Part shown: one piece after another, positions 8,197 through 15,385 of the stretch
Numbering within the stretch: position 1 is the first letter of the stretch
Layout: every line of letters starts with the position of its first letter
Notes under the pieces: model-generated
Databases searched by the model: none
The model's input: only the letters and a program-made list of their open reading frames with translations
What the model was told of the DNA's origin: nothing
Made by a program: the position numbers and the translations under genes
Source: Chryseobacterium sp. RU37D
Lineage (GTDB): Bacteria; Bacteroidota; Bacteroidia; Flavobacteriales; Weeksellaceae
Assembly (NCBI RefSeq): GCF_900156075.1
Contig: NZ_FTMM01000008.1
Location: 55,672-119,671 of the forward strand
Direction: 5' to 3'
Length of the DNA stretch: 64,000 bases

Positions 8197-9333
8197 ATGT
8201 CACAAAAAATCTGGTTATCATCTCCACATATGGGAGGGAATGAACTAAAGTATATCAATGAAGCTTTCGCTGAGAATTGGGTGGCTCCTTTAGGGCCGAA
8301 TGTAAATGGTTTTGAAGAAGACCTTGAAAAATTTTTAGGAGAAAATACCAAGATTGCTGCCTTATCAGCTGGAACTGCGGCTCTGCATTTAGCCTTAATT
8401 CAGTGTGGAGTACAGTATGGAGATGAAGTGATTTGTCAGTCGATGACGTTTTCTGCATCAGCAAATCCGATCGCTTATTGCGGTGCAAGTCCAGTTTTTA
8501 TAGACAGCGAACCGGAAACATGGAATATGTGTCCCGTAGCTCTTAGAAATGCTATTGAAGACAGAATCCGAAATGGGAAAAAGCCAAAAGCCATCATTGT
8601 AGTTCATCTTTACGGGATGCCTGCAAAAATGGATGAGATCGTTTCTATTGCAAAAGAATTTGATATTGAACTGATTGAAGATGCTGCAGAAGCATTAGGA
8701 TCTACATATAAAGGTCAGGCTTGCGGAACTTTCGGACGTTTTGGAATTTTAAGTTTTAATGGAAATAAAATTATTACTACTTCCGGAGGCGGGGCCTTGG
8801 TTTGTCATTCTCAGGAAGATAAGGATAAAATCGTTTTTCTTTCTACTCAGGCAAGAGATAATGCACCTCATTATCAGCATTCTCATATTGGGTTTAATTA
8901 CAGAATGAGTAATATTGTGGCCGGAATTGGCAGAGGGCAGATGGAAGTTCTGAAAAACAGAGTGGAAGCCCGCCGTTCTATGCACGATTTTTATGTGGAT
9001 TTATTTAAAAGTATTGATGGAGTGACTGTATTTTCCGAGCCATCTTCAGATTTTTATTCTAATCATTGGCTTTCTGCAATTATAATAGAAACTTCTGTCA
9101 CACGTAAAACAAGAGAAGCACTTAGACTGGCTTTATTGGAAGATAACATAGAATCTCGGCCGTTGTGGAAACCGATGCATCTACAGCCAATTTTTGAAAA
9201 TGCACCGTATTATGGGACAAATGTTTCGGAAAAACTTTTTAATGACGGGCTTTGTCTCCCTTCCGGATCAAATCTTACGGAAGAAGAAAAGGTGAGAATC
9301 GCTAAAGTGATCAACAACTTTTTTAGCAATTAA
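8197..9333 (+). CDS. PLP-dependent amino-sugar aminotransferase, EpsN/PglE-like (DegT/DnrJ/EryC1/StrS)
   Basis: A 378-residue DegT-family aminotransferase that converts a UDP-4-keto-6-deoxy amino sugar to the 4-amino sugar. The family beginning IWLSSPHMGGNELKYI, the cofactor phosphate region SAGTAALHLAL, the IEDAAEALGS segment and the PLP lysine in SFNGNKIITTSGGG (near residue 190) are visible, as is HIGFNYRMSN. It closely resembles Bacillus EpsN over its whole length as I remember that protein. EpsN and PglE work with an acetyltransferase (EpsM/PglD), which is not seen here; the ATP-grasp ligase is the only candidate acylating enzyme nearby. The dehydratase supplying its substrate probably lies upstream of the window. 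Confidence 0.88.
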   Translation: MSQKIWLSSPHMGGNELKYINEAFAENWVAPLGPNVNGFEEDLEKFLGENTKIAALSAGTAALHLALIQCGVQYGDEVICQSMTFSASANPIAYCGASPVFIDSEPETWNMCPVALRNAIEDRIRNGKKPKAIIVVHLYGMPAKMDEIVSIAKEFDIELIEDAAEALGSTYKGQACGTFGRFGILSFNGNKIITTSGGGALVCHSQEDKDKIVFLSTQARDNAPHYQHSHIGFNYRMSNIVAGIGRGQMEVLKNRVEARRSMHDFYVDLFKSIDGVTVFSEPSSDFYSNHWLSAIIIETSVTRKTREALRLALLEDNIESRPLWKPMHLQPIFENAPYYGTNVSEKLFNDGLCLPSGSNLTEEEKVRIAKVINNFFSN

Positions 9334-9344
9334 TTCTGGAATAA

Positions 9345-9917
9345 ATGAATCAATACAGGTATTGGAAGGTTATTTTCGATTGTTTTTTTGCAGCAGTTCT
9401 TATCATTCTGTTTTTACCGTTATTGATTATATTATTTATTGTAGCAAGTGTAGACACCCGATCCAATGGTATTTTTTGTCAAAAGAGAATCGGACAATAT
9501 GGAAAGCTGTTTATTATTTATAAATTTAAAACCATTCGGGATAAAGATGAATATTGTTCCAAAACCGGATCGGTATTAAGAAAATATAAACTTGACGAAT
9601 TGCCACAATTATTTAATATCATAAAATGCGAAATGAGCTTTGTAGGTCCCAGGCCTGATATTGAAGGGTATTACGACAAACTTCAGGGTGACGACAGAAA
9701 AGTTTTAGAACTAAAACCCGGAATCACTTCAGAAGCAAGCATTAAATACAGTAATGAAGAAACAATATTAAAAACCCAGAACGAACCGTTGTTTTATAAT
9801 GATGAGGTTCTATTTCCGGATAAGGTTAAAATGAATTTAATATATCTGGAAAATATGTCTTTGTCAAATGATATTAAAATCCTCGCAAAAACTATAATTA
9901 AAATATTCATAAAATAA
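9345..9917 (+). CDS. Second initiating sugar-1-phosphate transferase
   Basis: A 190-residue monotopic phosphoglycosyl transferase distantly related to the gene at 5954. It has an N-terminal hydrophobic helix (about residues 9-34), CQKRIGQYGKLFIIYKFKT, the catalytic Asp-Glu pair in KLDELPQLFNI, FVGPRPDIEGYY and LKPGITSEASI. The C-terminal part diverges from the first copy, with none of the GWAQVNGRN segment. Two initiating enzymes in one operon suggest two glycans or two first sugars. Start at ATG, 11 bases after the aminotransferase stop. Confidence 0.85.
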   Translation: MNQYRYWKVIFDCFFAAVLIILFLPLLIILFIVASVDTRSNGIFCQKRIGQYGKLFIIYKFKTIRDKDEYCSKTGSVLRKYKLDELPQLFNIIKCEMSFVGPRPDIEGYYDKLQGDDRKVLELKPGITSEASIKYSNEETILKTQNEPLFYNDEVLFPDKVKMNLIYLENMSLSNDIKILAKTIIKIFIK

Positions 9918-9934
9918 GATTAAACTATTTAATT

Positions 9935-9942
9935 TATTTTTG
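9935..9942 (+). promoter_or_regulatory. Putative -7 box upstream of rfbC
   Basis: TATTTTTG matches the Bacteroidota -7 consensus TAnnTTTG, 18 bases before the rfbC ATG. No clear -33 TTTG is seen. It suggests rfbC can be transcribed separately from the capsule operon. Confidence 0.5.
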
Positions 9943-9957
9943 CTCATTATTTAGATT

Positions 9958-10503
9958 ATGAAAATAAAAGAAACCCCACTTAAAGACTGTTACATAATAG
10001 AGCCCACCATCTTTGAAGACGACAGAGGTTATTTTTTTGAAAAATTTAATGAAAAGAAATTCGAAGAACTTACCGGGATGAACGGGCACTTCGTTCAGGA
10101 TAATATTTCAAAGTCTTCTTATGGAGTTCTTCGAGGGCTTCATTTACAGAAAGGTGAGCATGCACAGGCAAAATTGGTTTCCTGTCTGGAAGGCAAGGTT
10201 TGGGATGTAGCAGTGGATTTAAGGGAAGATTCTCCTACTTTCGGGCAATGGTTTGGAATAGAGCTTACAGAAGAGAATAAATTACAACTGTACATTCCAA
10301 GAGGATTCGGACATGGTTTTTCGGTATTGAGTGAAACAGCTGTTTTTGCTTATAAATGCGACAATTTTTACAATAAAGAATCGGAGGGAAGTGTAAAATA
10401 CAACGCTCCGGAACTAAATATCGACTGGAAAATTGAAGACAAAGATGCCGTTCTTTCTGAAAAAGATCAGAATGCACCGAGTTTTAAGGAAAAGAATTTT
10501 TAA
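9958..10503 (+). CDS. rfbC: dTDP-4-dehydrorhamnose 3,5-epimerase
   Basis: RmlC/RfbC cupin epimerase of the dTDP-L-rhamnose pathway, 181 residues, the usual length. Visible family features are FEDDRGYFFEKFNEKKF, the catalytic-His segment GVLRGLHLQKGEHAQAKLV, YIPRGFGHGFSVLS and the catalytic-Tyr segment FAYKCDNFYNKESEG. The partner genes rmlA, rmlB and rmlD are not in the window, so the pathway is split or the rest lies upstream. A -7 box just before the gene and a terminator just after it suggest it can be expressed alone as well as with the operon. Confidence 0.93.
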   Translation: MKIKETPLKDCYIIEPTIFEDDRGYFFEKFNEKKFEELTGMNGHFVQDNISKSSYGVLRGLHLQKGEHAQAKLVSCLEGKVWDVAVDLREDSPTFGQWFGIELTEENKLQLYIPRGFGHGFSVLSETAVFAYKCDNFYNKESEGSVKYNAPELNIDWKIEDKDAVLSEKDQNAPSFKEKNF

Positions 10504-10519
10504 TTCATCATATTGGAAG

Positions 10520-10550
10520 CCACTTTATTAAAGGTGGTTTTTATTTTTTA
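10520..10550 (+). terminator. Rho-independent terminator after rfbC
   Basis: A 7-bp stem (CCACTTT with AAGGTGG, one G-U pair) and four-base loop, followed by a U-rich run. It marks the end of the polysaccharide operon. Confidence 0.75.
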
Positions 10551-10573
10551 ACCCAAGACTCTTCAATATTTTG

Positions 10574-10581
10574 TATCTTTG
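10574..10581 (+). promoter_or_regulatory. -7 box of the rimO promoter
   Basis: TATCTTTG, a perfect TAnnTTTG box, 19 bases before the rimO ATG at 10601. It overlaps an in-frame TTG, which rules that TTG out as the start codon. Confidence 0.7.
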
Positions 10582-10600
10582 CAAACTCAAAATCAAAAAG

Positions 10601-11902
10601 ATGCGCACAAAATCTGTAGGTAAGAAGAAAATTAATGTTGTAACGCTTGGATGCTCCAAGAACGTATATGATTCTGAAGTCTTGATGAGCCAGCTGAAAG
10701 CCAACGGTAAAGAGGTTGTTCATGAAGACAAGGGAGATATTGTGGTCATCAATACTTGCGGATTTATTGATAATGCAAAGGAAGAATCCATCAACACCAT
10801 TTTGGATTATGTAGAAGCAAAAAACAGAGGTGAAGTTGAAAAAGTTTTTGTGACAGGTTGTCTTTCAGAAAGATATAAGCCAGATTTAATAAAAGAAATT
10901 CCGGATGTGGATCAATATTTTGGGACAAGAGATCTTCCGATTTTGTTGAAGCATTTAGGTGCAGATTATAAGCATGAGCTGGTAGGAGAAAGAATGACAA
11001 CCACTCCGAAGCATTACGCTTATTTAAAGATTTCCGAAGGTTGCGACAGACCTTGCTCTTTCTGTGCAATTCCTTTAATGAGAGGAGGACACGTTTCCAC
11101 GCCGATTGAAAAACTGGTTACCGAAGCACAAAAATTAGCAAAAAAAGGAACTAAAGAATTAATTTTAATTGCTCAGGATCTTACGTATTACGGACTGGAT
11201 ATTTACAAGAAACGTGCATTGGGAGATCTTTTGAAAGAATTGGTAAAAGTAGAAGGCATCGATTGGATTCGTCTTCATTATGCTTTCCCGAGCGGTTTCC
11301 CAGAAGATGTTCTGGATATTATCCGTGAAGAGCCGAAAGTTTGTAATTATATTGACATTCCTTTACAGCATATTAATACAGACTTATTAAAGTCAATGAA
11401 AAGGGGGACTACTCACGAAAAAACTGATGCTCTTTTAACAAAATTCAGGGAAAAAGTTCCGGATATGGCCATCAGAACAACGCTTATTGTTGGTTATCCC
11501 GGAGAAACTGAAGAAAGATTCCAACAACTGAAAGATTGGGTTAAAGAGCAAAAGTTTGACAGATTGGGTTGTTTTACCTATTCTCATGAAGAAAACACCG
11601 GAGCGTATATTTTAGAGGATGATATTCCACAAGAAGTAAAAGAAACAAGGGTAGAAGAGATAATGGAGCTTCAGTCCCAAATTTCGTGGATGAAGAATCA
11701 AGAAAAAGTTGGCAAAATATATAAATGTATTTTTGATAGAAAAGAAGGTAATTATTTTATTGGCCGAACTGAGTATGATTCTCCTGATGTAGACAATACA
11801 ATTCTGGTTAATGCTGAAAACACTTATATATCTATTGGAGATTTTGCCGAGGTTAAAGTAATCTCAGCAGAAGAATTTGATCTTTATGGAGAATTGGTTT
11901 AA
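10601..11902 (+). CDS. rimO: Ribosomal protein S12 methylthiotransferase RimO
   Basis: Radical-SAM enzyme that adds a methylthio group to a conserved aspartate of ribosomal protein S12. An N-terminal UPF0004 domain (VVTLGCSKNVYDSEVL, INTCGFIDNAKEESI, VTGCLSERY) supplies three cysteines for the auxiliary cluster. The radical-SAM core has the CxxxCxxC triad in SEGCDRPCSFCAIPLMRG, and a C-terminal TRAM domain ends at LYGELV. ATG 10601 gives 433 residues; an upstream TTG in frame at 10571 overlaps the promoter and is rejected. The gene appears monocistronic. S12-type function over MiaB is supported by the overall sequence, from memory. Confidence 0.93.
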   Translation: MRTKSVGKKKINVVTLGCSKNVYDSEVLMSQLKANGKEVVHEDKGDIVVINTCGFIDNAKEESINTILDYVEAKNRGEVEKVFVTGCLSERYKPDLIKEIPDVDQYFGTRDLPILLKHLGADYKHELVGERMTTTPKHYAYLKISEGCDRPCSFCAIPLMRGGHVSTPIEKLVTEAQKLAKKGTKELILIAQDLTYYGLDIYKKRALGDLLKELVKVEGIDWIRLHYAFPSGFPEDVLDIIREEPKVCNYIDIPLQHINTDLLKSMKRGTTHEKTDALLTKFREKVPDMAIRTTLIVGYPGETEERFQQLKDWVKEQKFDRLGCFTYSHEENTGAYILEDDIPQEVKETRVEEIMELQSQISWMKNQEKVGKIYKCIFDRKEGNYFIGRTEYDSPDVDNTILVNAENTYISIGDFAEVKVISAEEFDLYGELV

Positions 11903-12295
11903 ATTATTCCCATATTGTTGATTTTTATTTAATTTTATTATATAAAAATCATATTTTAAAGATTATTTTTAAGTGTTAATAAAATTTAACATTAATTAAT
12001 TATTTTTAGCATATTTATTAATGTATTGATAATCATTGCTTTGTAGTTTTTTGTTTTTTATTTTTGAAACTTTTTGGTCTATTATTATGTAGATTGATAA
12101 TAAAGTATTAACTTTGCGACATGGATAGACTATAATCAGTTTATTCATTGGATTGTAAGATATCTAATAAAATAATAAAAACTAAAGCAACAATTAAAAT
12201 TTTTAGTTTAATTTAGTAACGCACAAGTTGGGAAAAATTCCCATTTGAAATATAAATATCATTGATGAAAATGTAATTTAAATCTTTAAAAACTT
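11903..12295 (+). other. AT-rich intergenic region with promoter and leader for the secreted-protein pair
   Basis: No gene is seen. An AT-only inverted repeat (arms 11919-11928 and 11942-11951) follows rimO but lacks the features of a normal terminator. A -7 box at 12109-12116 would give a leader of about 170 bases. The leader holds a small hairpin (TGGGAA at 12229-12234 paired with TTCCCA at 12238-12243) close to the start of the downstream gene. Confidence 0.5.
12109..12116 (+). promoter_or_regulatory. -7 box upstream of the secreted-protein pair
   Basis: TAACTTTG matches TAnnTTTG. The -33 region is weak. Transcription from here would leave an unusually long leader of about 170 bases before the ATG at 12296. 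Confidence 0.5.
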
Positions 12296-12976
12296 ATGAA
12301 AAAAATTTTATTAACAGCGACTATGATAGTCGGCTTTGCGGCGGTTTCTCAGGCTCAGCAAGGGCGTGTAGGGGTTAATACAACAACTCCTGCAGCTACT
12401 TTAGATGTTGTAGCAAATACAACAGATGCTACTAGACCTGATGCGCTATTGGTCCCTCGTATGTCAAAAACTCAATTAGCAGCTAAAGATGCGGTTTATG
12501 TTGCAGCTCAAAATGGAGCTTTGGTATTTGTTACTGATGCTACTGGAACAGCAACAACAAAAACGGCAAATGTTAGTGCGCCTGGTTTTTACTATTATGA
12601 TTCAGCAAACTCTGTTTGGGTTGCTGTAGGTGGTGGTGGTGCTGCTACCCCACAAAGATATGAAGTTATTAGAGGTAATGTTGCAACTGTAAATCAAGCT
12701 AACTATACAGTTCTACCGACAGATAATCTTGTTGTTACAACATTTAATGCTAATGTTAATATTACTCTGCCTACGCTTACGAATACCGTGGCTGATATTG
12801 GTCGCGTAGTTAAATTCGCAAACAACAATACAGCACCCAGTTCATTAATTTTCTTTGATGGAAGTGGAAATGGTACTGGAACAAGTACAATTCTGAAAGG
12901 TAACTTTATTGTTAATCAAAACAGAGGTATTGAATTAATTTGGACTGGAACTACTTGGTCGTCACCTCAAAAATAA
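12296..12976 (+). CDS. Secreted protein of unknown function with tail-fibre-like N-terminal motif
   Basis: 226 residues with a clear signal peptide (MKKILLTATMIVGFAAVSQA, then QQGRVG). The mature N-terminus carries GRVGVNTTTPAATLDVVA, the VG(I/V)xTxxPxATLDV motif that recurs in tail-fibre-like and adhesin-like proteins of Bacteroidota. A low-complexity Ala/Thr-rich region and a glycine stretch (VGGGGAA) follow, then a beta-rich C-terminal region rich in Asn and Thr. There is no T9SS sorting tail. It is followed 20 bp later by a second secreted protein of similar style, so they are likely an operon. Surface or extracellular location is inferred; function unknown. Confidence 0.8.
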   Translation: MKKILLTATMIVGFAAVSQAQQGRVGVNTTTPAATLDVVANTTDATRPDALLVPRMSKTQLAAKDAVYVAAQNGALVFVTDATGTATTKTANVSAPGFYYYDSANSVWVAVGGGGAATPQRYEVIRGNVATVNQANYTVLPTDNLVVTTFNANVNITLPTLTNTVADIGRVVKFANNNTAPSSLIFFDGSGNGTGTSTILKGNFIVNQNRGIELIWTGTTWSSPQK

Positions 12977-12996
12977 CCCTTTAAATTCAAAATAAG

Positions 12997-13737
12997 ATGA
13001 AAAATATATTTAGTTTTTTAGCTATCGTAGCTTTCGGTTCTCTAATCAATGCTCAGGTAAATATTAATAACGGTTTTCAGACTAATATTAATGGTTCAAA
13101 TGTAGCTTTAGATCTTAGTAGTGCTTTCAGTGATGAATCAGGTGCTGGTCCTTATATTGGTAAAGGGATTGTTATTCCAAGTGTTGATTTAGTAAATTTT
13201 CAATTTGATATTAGTTATGCAGATACTAGTACGTTACCTACTTGGTTTGATGGTATGATTGTTTACAACAGATCTACTGGTACGACTCTTACTACCGGTA
13301 ATCGTTCTTCGACTGCTACTGCAGTAACCCCTGGTTACTACTATTTCTATAATCCGAATGGTAGTGCTAATGGAGCAGTACAACCAGGTGTATGGAGACC
13401 TCTAGGTAGTGATCCAAGATTTAACGTTACTACAAGCGAAACTACAACAAATACTCAGATTAATGGTGCTCCAGTATATGCTAAGAAAGGAACTTTTACA
13501 GTAAGTGGTTCTTCTACAGCTCCTACATCTTATACTCCAGCTCCTATCACAGTTCCTGCTAGTGGAACAGCTGGGATCTATAGAGTAACTGTTTACAAAG
13601 CTGGTACTGGAAGCGTTTTTGCTAACGGGGTTTATTCTTATGATATTACAAACGGTAACCTTATTACTGGTTCTCCAAGTATGTCAGTAGTTTATCCGGC
13701 AGGTACTTATGATTATGTAGTAGAATATACTAAATAA
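12997..13737 (+). CDS. Secreted protein of unknown function, second of a tandem pair
   Basis: 246 residues with signal peptide MKNIFSFLAIVAFGSLINA followed by QVNINN. The mature part is Ser/Thr/Gly/Asn-rich and appears all-beta. It shares with its neighbour the segment PGFYYYDSANSVW / PGYYYFYNPNG, followed by a value-like W, a pattern seen in Flavobacteriia fibre-like proteins. There is no T9SS C-terminal domain. A strong terminator follows at once. No enzymatic motif was found. Assignment beyond secreted or surface protein is not supported. Confidence 0.8.
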   Translation: MKNIFSFLAIVAFGSLINAQVNINNGFQTNINGSNVALDLSSAFSDESGAGPYIGKGIVIPSVDLVNFQFDISYADTSTLPTWFDGMIVYNRSTGTTLTTGNRSSTATAVTPGYYYFYNPNGSANGAVQPGVWRPLGSDPRFNVTTSETTTNTQINGAPVYAKKGTFTVSGSSTAPTSYTPAPITVPASGTAGIYRVTVYKAGTGSVFANGVYSYDITNGNLITGSPSMSVVYPAGTYDYVVEYTK

Positions 13738-13758
13738 GAATTAATCTTTATAAAAACA

Positions 13759-13788
13759 AAAACCGATGAATTTTTCATCGGTTTTTTT
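13759..13788 (+). terminator. Strong rho-independent terminator after the secreted pair
   Basis: Perfect stem AACCGATGAA / TTCATCGGTT with a short T loop and a run of seven Ts. Confidence 0.9.
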
Positions 13789-14110
13789 ATGTATTTATCT
13801 GGATATACTCTCTATTTTTTTTGAATAATATGTAAAGATTTTATAAATTGACGGATTTATATACTGCTGATTATCAATTTTTTATATCCTCAATATTGGA
13901 GAGATTATTTATAAACCGTTAATTTTGTTAACATTCATCTTTATTTTTTAACATTTTTTAACAGCATGCCGTGAAAGCCCTAATAATAGGTAGTTATAGG
14001 TTGAATTAAGATAATATTTAGTTTTTATTAACGTTTGTTAATGTTCTGACTAGGCACTTTAAAAGTTTCCTGATACATTTGCCCTGTCAAACCAATAAAT
14101 ATTCAAAGTG
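13789..14110 (+). other. Intergenic region with repeated TTAAC motifs and the rlpA-like promoter
   Basis: No gene is seen. It holds an inverted repeat GTTAA-TTTT-GTTAAC (13918-13932), a perfect tandem direct repeat of TTTTTTAACA (13944-13953 and 13954-13963) and a further ACGTTTGTTAA (14031-14041). These lie 150-190 bases (and 70) before the next gene. A -7 box lies at 14074-14081. Confidence 0.5.
14074..14081 (+). promoter_or_regulatory. -7 box of the RlpA-like gene
   Basis: TACATTTG matches TAnnTTTG, 29 bases before the ATG at 14111. The -33 box is not obvious. Confidence 0.55.
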
Positions 14111-14479
14111 ATGAAAAGATTTATTCTCGTAATCATAATGATGATTTCAACCTTTGGTATTTATTCTTTCAAGAATAATGCCACTGATGCAAAAAAAACA
14201 AGTTATGCATCTTACTACCACAATAAATTTAACGGTAGAAAAACAGCAAGCGGAGAGATTTTTGATAATTCAAAGTTTACCGCAGCAAACCGAACGCTCC
14301 CTTTCGGGACAACTATTAAGGTAACAAACCTTAATAATGGTAAAGAGGTAATAGTGAAGATAAATGACAGAGGGCCTTATCATTCTTCAAGATCTTTAGA
14401 CATGTCTAAAGCTGCGTTCGACGAAATCGGAGATACCAAGAGGGGTACAATTCCGGTGGAATATGAAATTGTCGATTAA
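14111..14479 (+). CDS. RlpA-like double-psi beta-barrel protein (septal ring lytic transglycosylase family)
   Basis: 122 residues: an N-terminal hydrophobic signal (residues 1-19) and one double-psi beta-barrel domain. The segment TSYASYYHNKFNGRKTASGEIF and the closing INDRGPYHSSRSLDMSKAAF are diagnostic for RlpA, including the catalytic-type Asp in NDRGP. Family enzymes cleave peptidoglycan glycan strands lacking stem peptides. The SPOR domain found in long RlpA proteins is absent, so septal targeting is doubtful. ATG 14111 is preferred over GTG 14108 directly before it. It is monocistronic, with its own promoter and terminator. Confidence 0.88.
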   Translation: MKRFILVIIMMISTFGIYSFKNNATDAKKTSYASYYHNKFNGRKTASGEIFDNSKFTAANRTLPFGTTIKVTNLNNGKEVIVKINDRGPYHSSRSLDMSKAAFDEIGDTKRGTIPVEYEIVD

Positions 14480-14499
14480 AAAATTTATGATTTAAAATT

Positions 14500-14528
14500 A
14501 AAAAGCCAACTGCTACAGTTGGCTTTTT
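14500..14528 (+). terminator. Terminator between rlpA-like gene and xth
   Basis: Stem AAAGCCAACTG / CAGTTGGCTTT with loop CTA, followed by Ts. The A-run on the other side lets it serve the convergent xth as well. Confidence 0.88.
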
Positions 14529-14536
14529 GCGTGATA

Positions 14537-15301
14537 TTATATCTCAAATTCCAGTAAGGCAGGACAGTGATCAGAATGTACCGCTTCCTTTAAAATTATT
14601 GCTCTTGAGAGTTTTTCTTTTAATGAATGTGAAGCAAAATTATAATCCAATCTCCAGCCTTTATTCTTAGCTCTTGAATTTTGTCTGTAACTCCACCAGG
14701 TATAATTATCGGGCTGGTCATTAAAGAACCTGAAACTATCGATTAATTCACATTCATTAATAAAATTGGTCATCCATTCCCTTTCCATTGGTAAAAAACC
14801 GGATACATTCTTTAGACGCACCGGGTCATGAATGTCGATAGCCTGATGACAAATATTGAAATCCCCGGAAATTGTTAAGTTGGGAATTTCTTTTTTTAAG
14901 TTTTTTATATATTCTAAAAAGTCATGGCAGAACTGCATTTTAAAATCCAGTCTTTCAATATTAGAAGCGGAAGGAACATATACGGAAATGGCAGAAAATC
15001 CATCAAAATCTGCACGAATGATTCTTCCTTCACTATCATAGCTTTCAATGCCGCAACCATATTCTACATGATTAGGCCTTATTTTTGAGGCAATCCCGAC
15101 TCCACTATAGCCTTTTCTTATTGCAGAGTGCCAATAGCTATGATAGCCCAGCTTCTCAAGACTTTCGATATCTATTTGGTCGTTTCCGGCCTTGCTTTCC
15201 TGAATACAGATGACATCAGGATCTGCCGTTTTTAGCCAGCCTAAAAAATCTTTTGTGAATGCAGCCCTGATTCCGTTTACATTATAAGTGATTAATTTCA
15301 T
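14537..15301 (-). CDS. xth: Exodeoxyribonuclease III (AP endonuclease)
   Basis: Class II AP endonuclease of the ExoIII family, 254 residues, acting in base-excision repair. It opens with MKLITYNVNGIRAAFTKDF. The catalytic metal ligand Glu lies in CIQESKAG, the Asn/Asp pair in ISGDFNICHQAIDIHDP, and the final His in VHSDHCPALLEF. The start is fixed by the conserved beginning. The -7 box ends only four bases before the ATG, so the mRNA is probably leaderless. It lies downstream of porX on the same strand but behind a strong terminator. Confidence 0.94.
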   Translation of the reverse strand: MKLITYNVNGIRAAFTKDFLGWLKTADPDVICIQESKAGNDQIDIESLEKLGYHSYWHSAIRKGYSGVGIASKIRPNHVEYGCGIESYDSEGRIIRADFDGFSAISVYVPSASNIERLDFKMQFCHDFLEYIKNLKKEIPNLTISGDFNICHQAIDIHDPVRLKNVSGFLPMEREWMTNFINECELIDSFRFFNDQPDNYTWWSYRQNSRAKNKGWRLDYNFASHSLKEKLSRAIILKEAVHSDHCPALLEFEI

Positions 15302-15305
15302 GTCT

Positions 15306-15313
15306 CAAAAATA
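15306..15313 (-). promoter_or_regulatory. -7 box of xth
   Basis: On the minus strand this reads TATTTTTG, four bases upstream of the ATG. Transcription would begin at or next to the start codon. Confidence 0.55.
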
Positions 15314-15320
15314 TTAATAA

Positions 15321-15362
15321 AAACGAAGCGGAAAAAATCTATAGATTTTTTCCGCTTCGTTT
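15321..15362 (-). terminator. 42-bp perfect palindrome, terminator of porX
   Basis: Two 21-base arms without mismatch (AAACGAAGCGG plus A6 TCTA and its complement), lying between the porX end and the xth promoter. On the minus strand it is followed by TTTTTATTAAT. Confidence 0.8.
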
Positions 15363-15385
15363 GGCCCAAATTTAGACTATGAAAA

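Noticed and set aside
10571..10600. TTG start for rimO giving ten extra residues
   Set aside because: The TTG overlaps the -7 promoter box, so it would not be in the transcript. The same argument removes upstream starts for lpxD, speB, the HD-domain gene and the M43 protease.
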